This document shows, piece by piece, positions 23,207 to 34,341 of a DNA stretch of 64,000 nucleotides. The DNA is taken from the NCBI GenBank assembly GCA_009760855.2, contig WPIO01000142.1:746501-810500 (forward strand), read 5' to 3'. The position numbers and the translations under genes were made by a program. Numbering within the stretch: position 1 is the stretch's first letter; each line of letters begins with the position of its first letter. The notes beneath the pieces are model-generated. The model did no database searches. It saw only the letters and a list, made by a program, of their open reading frames with translations, and was not told the DNA's origin. The DNA comes from Cristatella mucedo (taxonomy: Eukaryota > Bryozoa > Phylactolaemata > Cristatellidae).

Positions 23207-23375
23207 GGAATATATAAGACGTGATAGCCCAGGAGGTAAGATGCTCGCTCTTCATGACCGAGGTCGTGGGTTCGAATCCTCCAGTTGAGCGATCCTTTAT
23301 TGCAACCTGCAAGCGGTGGTTGATAGCCGGTAAGGCTCTTCTGCCTCTATAGAAATGAGGTTTTTAAATCAACTA
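23207..23375 (+). mobile_element. tRNA-derived SINE
   Basis: TAGCCCAGGAGGTAAGATGCT is an A-box-like region; GGTTCGAATCC at 23269-23279 is a perfect pol III B box. A shared body follows (TTTATTGCAACCTGCAAGCG and GATAGCCGGTAAGGCTCTTC) and the 3' end is CTATAGAAATGAGGTTTTTAAATC. The body recurs at 28.7 kb (+) and 48.2 kb (-). No folded acceptor stem is evident, so this is a SINE and not a functional tRNA gene. Confidence 0.75.
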
Positions 23376-25954
23376 GATTTCTTTAATGAATCCTGGGATT
23401 TCTAATTCTTGACCTTGTCTGGGCATGACTAGAAGTAACCCCAATTGGTACGACACGTTTTCTTTTCCTGAGACCTTAGTAAGCACAGTCGAGAGCAGGT
23501 GCAATTTCTTGTCCAAAGGCACCGATTCACTTGAAGAAACTAAACGCTCGACTTTAGTGGTCGGATACAGGGGCACTACTTGATTGCTAGGCTACTAATG
23601 TTAAAGGAATAGCGATCGACTGGCATTGAATGAAATATGCATGAGATATTGTTACTGGAAGATAATTTTAAAATGTCTTCCAGAAGTCATTTAAAAGACT
23701 TCGGTCGTCGTACCGAACTACTGTAAAGCAGGGCTACAGAAACTTGAAGAAAAACTGCTAGTTCGTAACACCCCTGGCCATTTGCTACGGCTCGTACGGG
23801 TAGGTAATCCTATTACTTGATATATATTAGGCAACTTATTTTAAAGTAGACACTTAAGCAACTTCTGTGCCGAGGGCTTGAGAAAAGCCTTAGCCCACCC
23901 TCGGGTAACAGACCTGCTCAGAGCCTGAGCTCGGAAATTCAGGCGATTTCCAGGGTGTTCCATTAGGTCCGTCCGAGTCACTTCTAATTTACCGATTCGG
24001 AAGCAAAACTTACGCTGCCACGTGTGCTGGATGCAGAGGGCGAAGTCTGTAGCCTCAGTACAACAGGCCGGACGTCTGTGCACCGAAAGCAGCCGGAAAC
24101 ACAATTTAGCTTCGTCTAAAAATAAGTTAATTAAGTTGGCGCATCCCATTTTTACATATCCTCATATCCTGCAGGCAGCACATGAGAAAACATGCAGCTG
24201 ATTTAACAGCCTCGTGTGTATAGCGGCAGCCGAACTTATGTGTCTATCAGTGGGCAATAAAGAATCGCCCACTAAAGGCCTTTAGCCACGACCTGAGTCA
24301 TGAGGAGCGGGCACCTTGCTCTGGGCTAAGATCCAAAGGCCTCTTTAGTCCCTCTCTAACCAGAAAAATGAGGCAGCCTTGTCCCCTCCCCGATTTAGGT
24401 AGATCTGTGCTGCATTCGGAATAAATGAGCCCGTTGCAGCAGTACATTTAGTGTCCCAAAAAAGGTAAATGTTCCAAATCTTTGCAATGATCGAAGGGAG
24501 GCATGCGAGAAAGTAAGTCCAGAAAAAATGTCACCTCGAGAAGTTTAGAGTGAGCCTCCTCTGGGTCACCGGTCCACCACTTCACCAATTGAACTAAAGA
24601 TACTGCTGTTTCTGCTGTACTCGGTACTCGTCATTGAGCCACGGCTGGCTATTTCCTACTGTGGGCTCAATTCTGAAGGAATCAGCCGCCTCTGAGGAAG
24701 CACTCTGACACGACTCACCGAATGTGTAATGCTCAGAAGGGCCGAGTGTGCGTCAAATGAGACACTATTTCTGGTGCGCCTCCATCTCCACCTTATGCGA
24801 TCCACCAGGCGAGAGGAATGAGGAAGGGTGCGATAGAAAATGGATGCCCAAATTCGGGCAGCTCATAAGTCGGGCGACCAAGCGGCCGGCGTGTCTCTGG
24901 AGGTCGGCCTGAAAAGCATTATATATGCACCTCTTTAAAATACGGTGGCCGCCAAAAGTTGGAAGCCCCTCTAGGAACCAACTCGTATCCCATGCGGCGG
25001 GAGGGCGAAGCCACACGAGCCTTTGAGCCCCAAATATAGCAAGTTGGCGTCGGCTCCCTCGGGAGAAATGTCTTGAAGCTCTCTGCCTTCCGACTCACTG
25101 CCAGAAACACCATCATGCCGCTCGGTCTTTCGGGGGAGGGGTCTGAATTGGCAATTTCATGCTGGTCTGCCTCGGTGTCTCAGTTAGTTCAAGTCCTGCG
25201 ACGATCCCGAGCTGGTCTTCGGCTTTTTCTTTTTAACATAGTGAGATTTGATTAGACTAAGCGGGCCGGCGCACCCCATGAATAAAACAGATGGAGTGTC
25301 CACTCCAGATTCGATCCTCACTCGGCTACGTCTACGGAAGGGCGATGCCCGGCGCCATTACGCAGCCCCTACCCAACCCATTCGGAAAGTAGTGTATCAC
25401 CTGCTCTGATCACCAGCTACGATTGGCCAGCTCATGTGAGATCAAGATTAAGTGCCTTAGTGAGTCAATAGCTAGACCCTCGTCTCCACAATCGTTGTCA
25501 AATGCCACTCTTGTTTGAGGCTGATCACATTTCTGCCTATAAGGATTGAGCATTGCTTCTAAAGCCAGGCTTAGACGGTGAGTCTTGCTTCCTAACTACT
25601 CGAGTCTTCGGTCTATACGTCACCAATACCGCGGGGACTGTCCAGACTTAGGAGTACACTTGGCGAAGACTCAGCAGCCTGAGCTGGTTCGACTTTTTTC
25701 AGCCAAGACTTAGCAAGTGATCTATCCTAGACGCCGTTCAGGCCACGCCATATGCGCCGCTTAGCAAGGAATGCCAGACATTCTCGGAGAAGTTTCCCAT
25801 GATTTTTGCTACTATAAGCTAGCGTGAAACTGCATCCCAGCAGAAGCCAAGTTCCGAAAGTATAGTACGCACATCTGTATGAAACAATTTTCATGCTATA
25901 TCAACATTTCATTAAATTCGTAGTGGTCCTTTCGATGCTAATCCACTGTTAGTG
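23376..25954. other. No gene recognised
   Basis: Mixed sequence with small frames on both strands and no family features. A 7-bp-arm palindrome around AAAGGCCTTT lies near 24274. At about 25315 a GATTCGATCC element and the surrounding GC-rich sequence could be another old tRNA-derived insertion. Confidence 0.4.
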
Positions 25955-26068
25955 TTCAGTCGTAATGGCCCACTATGATGCTTCACCCCACTACCTCATT
26001 ACCGAGATCGTCGGTTCGAATCCTTTTGGTGGGTGATTCTCTATACCAAAAAGGTTGTTAAATCAGCA
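25955..26068 (+). mobile_element. tRNA-derived SINE, short or degraded copy
   Basis: B box GGTTCGAATCC at 26013-26023, preceded by TACCTCATTACCGAGATCGT. The 3' end ACCAAAAAGGTTGTTAAATCAGC matches the SINE family, but the body between them is mostly deleted. Confidence 0.55.
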
Positions 26069-27194
26069 TGCATCTGTTTTTGTTTTTTACTATTTTTTAA
26101 GGTTACGTTCTCATTGGTAGTGCGGCTGGGCATGGGCAGCCAATGCAGGTCTCATTGTTTTTGGTTGATTGGCCTGCTTCGAGGCACTGAGACAGACTGA
26201 CGCGATCGCAACACCTGGCGGAGCACGGCTAGCTACCCGTCGCTCGTGTGTGTCTGCTCAGCCCCTGCACCTTCCTGCCACGCCAAAGCTGACGTGGCGC
26301 GACAATCCGTTCTTGGTGAGAAAGTAAGATCGGTCGGAACTTGCGATTGATAATGAAGAAGCTATTCGCAGCTGTGCAGCAGGATGCAAAGGAGTCGAGG
26401 CGAAATTCCTACGAATTTATTTCAGAGCGAGATATATTATTTTACCAGGGATATTCCAAGTGGGATATTCTAGATTTTTTCATTTTTGTATTTTATATTA
26501 ATGTATAGTTTTCTATTTCCGAATGATGAGCAAAGGTTTTGGGTTTTTGGTCACAGAGCAGAATCATGATAAACCGATAGACTTGACGCTGTCAGCGGAG
26601 GGTTGCTACAGTTAGTCGGCGGCAACTTGCATTAATTCAGCTATCACACACAGTGGAGATTGCAGCAGATCCATTTAAAAACGCTTCAATATCGTACGAT
26701 CAGCTGCAGGATACTTTTGGATACTGTCCTTCATTGCGGCTACAAGCTCATAAATATAGATATGTGAGGTCTAGCTCGTCCCAGGCACTAATGTCTACAG
26801 TCTCACGCTCGTCTAAGACTAAACAATGTTCCACGTATCACACAATACGTGCATAACTTACCCCCTTAGTTTTCGCCATAAAAGTTATACAGAGAAATTG
26901 TGTATACTTACTTGTATCATTAATAAAAAGCCTCAGGAGAATGTGACTAACAGTCCCACCAATGTCCTCGGAATCCCCGTGCAACAGATTTTTTGCAGAA
27001 GTTGATCCATATCTCGTCAATTTCGTCCGACTAGTCGGCCTCAGCTAAATGCTCCAACGTCTTCGGTGCACTAGGATCCTGCCTGTGGCCTACAGTGGTC
27101 ACCATTCTCCGGTTACCAAAGCTTAAGGCGGTGTAGTCTTTGGCGGGCCGCTTGTTTCGACCCATAACAACGCCGTGCCGAAGCAGCAATACCT
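26069..27194. other. No gene recognised
   Basis: Nothing recognised. Small frames near 26653-27020 lack features. Confidence 0.45.
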
Positions 27195-27590
27195 CAGAGA
27201 ACTCAATCTCTCTCTCTAGGTGCTTTACATTTGCTGCAAAGGGAAATGCAATTGAATGGTGAGTAATATCATGCTTGATAAAAAAACAACATGAATAACA
27301 TGTTTATGGGTGACATGCACAGGGTCAGCATGCAAATGTGGTTAGTGGCAGCATGCAAAGTGTCATCACTTGCATAAGCACGTGAAGGACAAATCACAGG
27401 GACCCACTAAATGCTGTCCTAAATATGTGTGTTTGTAAGTTCTTTTAAAATGTGTTCAAGTCAGGGGATATTGTGACGCAAGTCGGGAGGGAGTTCCAGG
27501 CTTTGGGAGAATGCGAACTAAATGCACGGTCTCCAAAGGATTTGAGGTTTGTACGAGGTATTGGTATTTTAATTTTTGAAACACTTTTCA
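27195..27590 (-). mobile_element. LINE 3' end (same family as 1230-2110), minus strand
   Basis: On the minus strand, about 27560-27475 translates as GDRAFSSHSPKAWNSLP, a well-kept version of the end of an L2/CR1-type reverse transcriptase. The 3' UTR follows with the same GCATGCTG/GCATGTCACCC pattern as at 1890-2030, and ends in TTTGCAGCAAATGTAAAGCA and AGAGATTGAGTTCTCTGAGG. It is better conserved than the copy at 1.2 kb. Confidence 0.8.
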
Positions 27591-27867
27591 GCGGCGTTCA
27601 GGCTGTGTAGCACCGCGGTGAAATCGCGTTCGGCACTTCAAGCCGCCGCCAGCGCGTGAGCAGTGGAAACTGAGCGAACTTTCCGTCACGCGGCAAATGT
27701 ATGTATTGAACTCAAAACCACAGTTGAAAGCTACGCCCCGCATTTCTTCCTCACCTTTTTGCGATAGCGAGACAAGTGCGATTCTGCAGACTTCATTTTG
27801 AGGCCTTGATCCTCACCCATTTCGAGGCCGATTAGCATTAGGTTTGGAAGCCTAAGGAAATACCTGC
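27591..27867. other. No gene recognised
   Basis: Short non-coding stretch between a LINE tail and a SINE. Confidence 0.4.
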
Positions 27868-28000
27868 CGCGCTGATTTGGCCCAATGGTTAAGGTGCTCG
27901 CCTCAAACGACAGAGGTTAAGTTGAACGTGTTTTAAAACCAAGGTAGTGGGTTCGAGCCCATAGCATATGGAAAGCGCCTAAATAAAGATCAAGTTCTTT
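27868..28000 (+). mobile_element. tRNA-derived SINE with an insertion inside its tRNA-like head
   Basis: The A-box-like GGCCCAATGGTTAAGGTGCT and the B box GGTTCGAGCCC (27950-27960) lie farther apart than in the other copies. About 25 extra bases (GGTTAAGTTGAACGTG and neighbours) sit where the anticodon arm would be. The downstream part differs from the other SINEs and resembles the LINE-tail phrase AGCGCCTAAATAAAGATCAAG. Confidence 0.5.
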
Positions 28001-28111
28001 TAAGGCATGCAAGTGCAAACAAATTATATGTAGAAATTACATCCGTATTTTACATTTGTCTTATGATTCCAAGAATTCGTTCGTTTTCGCAGAGGGTGAC
28101 TATATAACTTT

Positions 28112-28382
28112 GGTATCAGGACGATTCATCCACGATTCATAGATGGACGATCAATCCAGAATAATATTTATAGTTTTTAACACGAATTGCCGAAGGACTG
28201 CATTTGAAAACGTTGAAAGAAAGATCCTCAAAAGGGTTTAGGGTTTCTTGTCAGCATGAACAATCTGTGGATGAATCGTCCGTGAATGAATCGTTCGTGG
28301 AGGATACGTCATCTCGATGAATCGCCCAGAATGAACTGTCTGTGGATGAATCGTCCGTGGATAAATCGTCCTAGAACCACAA
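28112..28382. mobile_element. Foldback element made of GGATGAATCGTCC repeats
   Basis: The left end TTGGTATCAGGACGATTCATCC and the reverse complement of the right end (TTGTGGTTCTAGGACGATTTATCC) match over about 30 bp with few differences. Inside, GTGGATGAATCGTCCGTG occurs several times in the right half and in inverted orientation in the left. There is no coding capacity. The layout is that of a foldback or MITE-type non-autonomous element. Confidence 0.6.
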
Positions 28383-28524
28383 CATTGACTCTCGCCTTAA
28401 TCAAATAGAAGTTGGTTACTGACAAAGAATTTATTTCGGATGACCGCATTGCATTGTATCCGTTTGCGAGGCGTCGAGCGAAGAATAGGGTCGACAGGTC
28501 AATTGGCAGGCCGCTGGACCGTTA

Positions 28525-28935
28525 GCTAGCTCCTTGGTCTTAGCCTGCGGACAAGGCGCTCGCTCTTCGCCACCCAGATCGTATGTTCGAGTCGTGCAGT
28601 TAGCGGTTCTTTATAGCAGTTATTATTATTATTATTATTATGCATACCAATTGGCGGTCCTTTATAGCTCTCTGCAAGCAGCGGCGATAGCCATTAAGAC
28701 TACTCTGCCGGTCCACGGTAGACCAGATGGTAAGGTGCTCGCTCTTCACGACCGAAATTGTAGTTTCGAATCCTGCAGTAGGTATTGTCCTGCATTGCAA
28801 CTGCAAGCGCTGATGACAGCACTTAAGGCTCCTCTGGCGCTATACAAATGAGGTTAAATTAATCAGCTAATATTTATTTTTTATTTATATAAATGAAGCT
28901 GTTAAATCAGCTAACCTTTTTTGTTTTAGTGGGGC
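28525..28935 (+). mobile_element. Two or three nested tRNA-derived SINE copies
   Basis: The first copy (about 28528-28640) has GACAAGGCGCTCGCTCTTCG and a B-box variant TGTTCGAGTC, then an (ATT)n tract. A second (about 28640-28855) has GGTAAGGTGCTCGCTCTTCA, a B-box variant GTTTCGAATCC (28763-28773), the shared body and the 3' end GGCGCTATACAAATGAGG. A third 3' end, AATGAAGCTGTTAAATCAGC, follows at about 28892-28911. Confidence 0.65.
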
Positions 28936-29231
28936 TATTTCCCACACGCGGCGAAATTCTTTTTCCGCATTTAGTCTTAGAGCCCACAGCCTCCTGCAGC
29001 TTTGTATTTTGAGAAAAAGGTACTCCGTGGAAAGCAAGATGTCTAGACGTGAGTCAATTTCCCAATCTCGTTATCCCGACAGCCCAATGCAGAGGAACGA
29101 GACGCTAACGAGGCAAATTTCTCTGCTTAAAAGCGAAGCGCAAGGCGTCTAGCAAGCGCGCTAATCGAGTGCCAAACGGAATCCCTGCTCGGCAGGAGCA
29201 CCTGCCTCGTCGATCAGAACACTGAATTGTC
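28936..29231. other. No gene recognised
   Basis: Sequence becoming GC-rich toward the palindrome. The part from about 29165 is weakly similar to the reverse complement of about 29540-29600, so the palindrome arms may extend this far. Confidence 0.35.
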
Positions 29232-29535
29232 GCGACTGTCCACTCCTGCCCCGCGACTACCCTCCCCCTCCGGCCTCTGCAAGGTCGGCGACTCGCGCTA
29301 TAATAATAATAGTAATAATAATAATAATACAGTTGATAAAGCTCCCTTGAAGTACTCAATCTCTTTTTAGGTGCTGTTCATTTTCTTTGCAGCAAATTTA
29401 AAGCGCCTAGAAAGAGATTGAGTTCCCCCTGAGGGCGCTTTATCAAGTGCATTGCTATTATTATTCTTATAACGCAAGTCATCGCCTCTGCAGAGGCCAC
29501 AGGGCAGAGGTCGCGGGGCAGGAGCGGACAGACGG
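29232..29535. repeat. Palindrome: two LINE tails head to head with GC-rich outer arms
   Basis: Left to right: a GC-rich arm (ACTGTCCACTCCTGCCCCGC), (ATA/ATT)n, and the LINE tail reversed (GATAAAGCTCCCTTGAAGTA through AATCTC). The centre lies near 29384. Then come the LINE tail forward (GCGCCTAGAAAGAGATTGAG through GCGCTTTATC), (ATT)n, and the complementary GC arm (CGGGGCAGGAGCGGACAG). Arms are about 150 bp with small indels. Confidence 0.75.
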
Positions 29536-30897
29536 GGCGGACATGCGGAGCTTTGGCATTCGGTGTAACTCGTCCCTGGCGGTCCCTGGCCGAGCGCCAT
29601 TTAGCGCCCACGGACCGGGTTGCGCCACTGTCTATCCGCACTTTTTTGATAATTAAGTACTTTTGCACTCGTGCGAAAATACACCTGGAAAGAAAGTCGA
29701 ACTGCGCTTGTCGAAGCGGCGCGCCCGGCGCGCGTGCGTGCGCGTCGTCTCCCTCAGTAAGCTCGTCCAGCCTATTGAGCGCGGAAAGCGATGCGGAGGA
29801 TGGCGGTACATCGAGCCATAGCAGGAAGCCGGAAGCCGTGGCGGAGCCGTGGCAGGAAGCGCAGTCATTCCTCTCGCACTCCGGCAGTCTTGCCAAGTCC
29901 GCTTGGCTTTGGCTCGATCGATTCAGCGGCCGATGTCGCTTTGTCTTAATTCTCTTTCGGTTCGTTGACATTCGGCGGACGCCTGCATTCAAGAAAATAG
30001 CAAACCCTTAGTGTTTGGTTTCAAACCAAATTGATTTTGGCGAGATGCTTAAAACGGTCGTTTTGCCATTTTATTGCTTTTTCCTTTGATTTCGAAGACA
30101 CACTATTCAGTTTCTTTCTTCCTACTTCTGGCTCTTACTTCTGACCGGCGGCTCATTTAGCTGAGTTCTTACTCGAAAACACTGTGCCCTCTTCAAGCAA
30201 CGTTTATTCATCACACTCACCGATGAGAACGATTTCAGGTCCATCGCCGACATTCACATTTAAAAATTCATTGGGGAACGATTTGGCGTAAAACCACCAA
30301 ATTCGATCAAATCGAGGGTATTGGATGGTGGCTTGGAATATCCTTGCTGCGTTCCTTCAATCCCTGCTGCAGGCTTGGTTTTACAACTGAGTAGATGTTG
30401 CTTCGTCTTTTGACACGAATCCGCACAAGTGGACGAACAATATAGGCGTCAATGCCGAGACAGCTTCGACATTTCCTACTCAAATATCTCGGAGAAATGG
30501 ACAGATACATCGCTGGCAGGGCGCCAACCATTGTTATTGTCGTGTTGCGGCAAGGAGAGTGAATAATAGGGACGTCCAGTGTGCGACACTGTGATGGGGT
30601 GTTTAAAACCACTAAAACTGAGGCTGATTTTTGGTTGGTTTAAAACCGGAGGTTTCAAACCAGGTTTCAAACGAACCATTCACAGGGAACCATCAAACAA
30701 TACACATGCCAATGCACTTCCTCCGTACGCGGCTGAAGAGCTTACTTTAATGGCTAAACAATGTTGCCATATTAAAAGAAGTTCAGGGTAAAAATTACTT
30801 ACTATTTTTCGGATTAAAAATAGGATAAGTAATTATACAGCGGGCGTGCTGCTCCGAAGGTGAGTGACTTGCGAATGTCTTATATATGCATATGCAT
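29536..30897. other. Unassigned; GC-rich frames on both strands, then non-coding
   Basis: A plus-strand frame (29553-30011) and an overlapping minus-strand frame (29378-29992) are both open. The plus frame has a plausible Ser/Glu-rich stretch (SLLSAESDAEDGGTSSHSRK) but no splice pair in support. From about 30010 to 30700 there are several GGTTTCAAACC/GGTTTAAAACC words in both orientations, perhaps remnants of an inverted-repeat element. Confidence 0.3.
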
Positions 30898-31142
30898 CAA
30901 TTATATATATGTATATATATATATATATATATATGTATACATATATATATGTATACATATATATTCGCATATACAGTGCTCTAAGAGCTTTGCTTATCTA
31001 TCTTATCTATTAATATCTATCTATTATCTCTCTCTATGTATATATCTCTATCTATATCTAATCTCTCTATCTTTTAATTCTCTGTTTCTATTAATTATCT
31101 ATCTCTATTCTCTATTAGTTCTCTATATTAATTATCTATATA
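30898..31142. repeat. (TA)n then (TCTA)n-like simple repeat
   Basis: A TA/TATG tract to about 30965, then an irregular TATC/TCTA tract to 31142. The hydrophobic Tyr/Ile/Leu-rich frame across it is spurious. Confidence 0.9.
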
Positions 31143-32261
31143 AGGGTCTTTAAATAAGCCACAGGGTTCGAGCCCACGGCTCAGTCGTCAAAGACGAACA
31201 TTTCATCCCCTCCTCCCCCCCTGGCCCAACCAGGGCTGCAGGGTCATCAGGAAATACGACTAGATTTAGGATAAGCTAACGAGATATTAGTCGTTTGGGC
31301 CGGAAGCTGGAAGCGCCGTCTCGGCGCCGGTAGGTGCGGGACAGAAAACTGGTTGGTTCCACAGAGAAGAGATGACAAGCAAGTCTACGCATACCCAGCG
31401 AGCATCGGGCCGTACGCCTCGCTCGGGTAAAAGGTGAACCAGTAGAGCTACACGTTGCCGCTACTCCGACAGTGAGACCGGCTGCGATTTTCTTCTTCTC
31501 GGCCAATCAGCAGCGGCTAGAGTTTGAAATGTTCCGTTAAGCTTTGCGTTGGAACTGCAGAAGGTCTCGTAAAACGCACGCATTCCCGACGTTGCGCCGA
31601 AAATACAGGAAAGTGCCCGAGGCGAGTAGCAGCAGCGGCGGCAGCTACTTGCGAGTCCTATTTGGCAGTCAGCGTTCGTACGCAGCGACGGGAATGACCA
31701 AAGCTGACTATAAAGAGAAGCTCGCGCGCGCGCGTGGGGGGCGCGTCGCAAGAAGCGGACCAAGCTCTGCGTATAAAGCTAAACGACGCACCGATCAGCG
31801 TCGACCGCAAGCTAGCTGAAGCAGACGCCCGGCGGCACTCAACCGCACAGGATTTGCATCTCGCGTGAATCTCGCGGTGCAGTGCGGGAAGCGGCAGCAG
31901 TTCCCACCGAGCAGACAGACAGGTTGCGGCTGCTGTCCTTGGCCAAGGCGCTCTGGGAGCGTCGTCGTCTGAATTCCCGATGACACTAAACAGGCGTTAG
32001 GTGGCTGCTGCCTACATTCAGCTGACGCTGACAGCTTTACTCGAAGGTTTTCAATCTTAGGAAAGGTCGGCGTTCGCCCCCCCCCCCACGCCAGTACACG
32101 TTGCCTTGCCAGCACAAGCGCTACGTAAGGCTTCTTTCTGCGATAAATGCAAGCTTTCCGTAGATTGGCGGCAGAGCAAACATGACTAAACGAAGCTGGT
32201 GGCCGTCGAGCCGCGCGGTACCGAGTGTCCGGCCGGTAAGCCAGCGAGCATTGCGGTCCTA
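31143..32261. other. No gene recognised; SINE scrap
   Basis: A GGTTCGAGCCC B box at about 31165 belongs to a SINE fragment. The rest is GC-rich with frames on both strands (for example minus 31795-32409) that show no recognisable content. A C12 run lies at 32077-32088. Confidence 0.35.
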
Positions 32262-32352
32262 ATAATACTAATAAAAATAATAATAGCAATACGACATCAT
32301 TTGTCGAGCCACTAAGAGAACTAGATCTCTTTCTAGGAGCTTTTAATTTACC
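32262..32352 (-). mobile_element. LINE tail fragment with (ATT)n
   Basis: AATAATACTAATAAAAATAA is followed by the reversed tail ACTAGATCTCTTTCTAGGAG and a degenerate version of the GCAGCAAATTTAAAGC block. Same family as 1.2 and 27.2 kb. Confidence 0.6.
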
Positions 32353-32754
32353 GGAAACAAAACGGTACCGAAAACGGCATGGCTTGCGCGCCCTTGAATA
32401 AGCAGCCAACTACAAAAAGAAAGCTCGTGAAGCTCTTAGCAGCGGCGCTGGTCGCACAGCGAGCGGCTCGGTAGGCGTGGCCGGCGAGCGCTTGCTCAGA
32501 TTGACCGCCTTTGGCGTGGCGGCAGAGGCGGAGCGACACTAGCTTTACTAGCTTTACTTCACTACTAGCTTTCTTTCGCTCCTGTTCGCAACGCACGCGA
32601 GGAAGTTTTTGAGTGGAGTCTGCGTCGGCTTACATAGTCTGGCTTAAAAGGGTCGTTATCGGACGGCAGCTTTTTACGTGCGAGACGGCGATAAGAAAAT
32701 TGTTTGTTTCAGATCGCTCGGCAACAAAATCGAATGCATAAAACCACAAACAAA

Positions 32755-33438
32755 ATTAAAAGGATGCGCGATTCAGGTTCTTGTCATTGGCCAAGGCCTT
32801 GCAGAGTCTTCTCGTGCGCTTCGGCATGCAAGTCTCAGGGAGGGAGATACGCTCGCGCTGCTTTTGCAGCGCATTGTCGAGCGCCTGGATAAACTTTTTA
32901 GCCTACTTAGGGAGCAATGTAAGTGACGGGCTGTTACTGCTGTTGTTATACTATTATTATGCCATCGCAGCACTCCAACTACGACCCTCCAGATGGCTAT
33001 CGAAAGCGACGATCGGGATAGGTGTCGCTTAGACTTGGCCACGTGACCTCCCGCGGTGCGGCTAGCGACTCTGAGCTCAGCTCGCGCACCTGTAGCAGTG
33101 CCCCGCCGTCGCCGCCACGCATTCCTGACGCCTGTTCCGGCCTTCGGCAGAGCGCACGCTCACGCCATTCTGCTCTAGGTTCGGAGCGCGACGCTCGACT
33201 TTCGCGCCCTGGCAGCACTTCCGGAAAGGAGACCGACCTTACTGGCTCCACTACGGTTACAGCGAGCGCCGGAGGACGCAACAACGGGCGCGACGACGGA
33301 CGCCGCGCGGTGCGGCTCGTGCAAAGACGCTCGCGGCGGCCAGCGGCGGCCAGCGGCGGCCAGCGCCTTCAAACCGGCGCCTCGCTGGCTCGCGTCGCTT
33401 TCAGCGGCGGCCTGCTGCGCTTCCACCGTTTCATTTAG
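32755..33438 (+). repeat. Left part of tandem duplication, copy A (non-coding, upstream of exon)
   Basis: Matches 38465-39112 (copy B) with many point differences and small indels, e.g. CTCAGGGAGGGAGATACGCT and GATGGCTATCGAAAGCGACG in both. It ends at the acceptor TTCCACCGTTTCATTTAG. The frame just upstream of that AG is open in both copies but stops at the TAG of the acceptor itself. Confidence 0.75.
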
Positions 33439-34341
33439 GAAGAGCGACTACTCGTCGGCGGATGTCGGACCAGCGGCGCACGCGACCAAGACTTGCCTTG
33501 CGCGCCTCTGAGCGCAGTCCGCTTCGACCGGACCGAAGAATTCGGCTCTAGCGGGTGCGGCGGCGGACGGGATCGCGGCGCGCGCTCCGCATCCGGCGGC
33601 GGCTGCTGCTGGAGCGCACCCAGTTTTCTCTCGTTTTCCCGACGGCTGTCCGCCGTCGAAGAGCTTTCGGAGACGAGCTCGCCGGACGCTCACGCGGAGC
33701 CGAGTACGCCGCCGTCGACGAAGAGCGCTTCGACGGCGGGGGTCTACTCGCGGGCAGTGGACGGCGGTCAGGCACAGAGCGGAGGCGCGTCGCATTGTCG
33801 CCACAGAGCTGACATCGCCCGCAGTCCCCGGCAGGCCGACGCGTTGCGCGAACTGCAGTTCGGCGACGAGTACGGGCTGACCGCGGCCGACGGCGACGCC
33901 ACGCACTACGACGGCGACGCCACGCTCCGCGAATACGCCCTCGGGGTCCCAACATCTCATCGCCGCTGCTGTGGCGGCGGCGGCGGCCTCGTGAGCTGGG
34001 CGGCGGCAGGTTACATCGACGGTGGAGGCGGCGAACGCCATGCGGCGGTGTCCGTGTGCGATCGCCGCGCTACGGAAGGAGCCTGCGAGACGGACGACGC
34101 GAATGCGGCGGCGGCGACGCCAGCGACGCCGCCGCCGCATCGGCTGGATTGGACCGCACGCTCGTCACCGGACAGCGAGCGCAGCGACGCCGGTCTCTCG
34201 GCGTCGCTGCGCGAGTTCGAGCAGCTGGAGGCGGCCATCGATGAGCTGTCGCGCGACGAACAGCGAGCGGAGACGGCGGCCGAGGCTGCGTGGTGTGTCG
34301 TCATGGCCACCGCCGGAGCCGCTCGAGCTCGGCAGCCGTAG
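33439..34341 (+). CDS. Unrecognised protein exon, copy A
   Basis: After the acceptor CCGTTTCATTTAG (33438) the frame reads EERLLVGGCRTSGARDQDL onward without a stop to TAG 34339-34341. It includes a Ser/Pro-rich part (FSRRLSAVEELSETSSPDAH) and an acidic helix-like segment, SLREFEQLEAAIDELSRDEQ, near 34198-34262. SLxEFExLE-type segments occur in some large cytoskeletal proteins, but I would not name a family. A donor may lie within GCTGCGTG|GTGTGT near 34293, before the Ala/Arg-rich end. The equally long minus-strand frame is very Arg-rich and looks like a shadow. Copy B (39113-39859) keeps the same frame despite indels, which supports plus-strand coding. Confidence 0.5.
   Translation, partial: EERLLVGGCRTSGARDQDLPCAPLSAVRFDRTEEFGSSGCGGGRDRGARSASGGGCCWSAPSFLSFSRRLSAVEELSETSSPDAHAEPSTPPSTKSASTAGVYSRAVDGGQAQSGGASHCRHRADIARSPRQADALRELQFGDEYGLTAADGDATHYDGDATLREYALGVPTSHRRCCGGGGGLVSWAAAGYIDGGGGERHAAVSVCDRRATEGACETDDANAAAATPATPPPHRLDWTARSSPDSERSDAGLSASLREFEQLEAAIDELSRDEQRAETAAEAAWCVVMATAGAARARQP

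Noticed and set aside
23207-23375. tRNA gene, because of the perfect B box GGTTCGAATCC
   Set aside because: No complementary acceptor stem; followed by a shared SINE body and 3' end found in several other places.
24765-25016. Minus-strand frame of 83 codons
   Set aside because: No motif, no splice support, and frames of this size are frequent in this stretch.
33448-34140. Long minus-strand frame across the copy A exon, and its counterpart at 39105-39814
   Set aside because: Extremely Arg-rich with runs of RRRR; it reflects GC-rich plus-strand codons. The plus frame has a balanced composition and a helix-like acidic segment.
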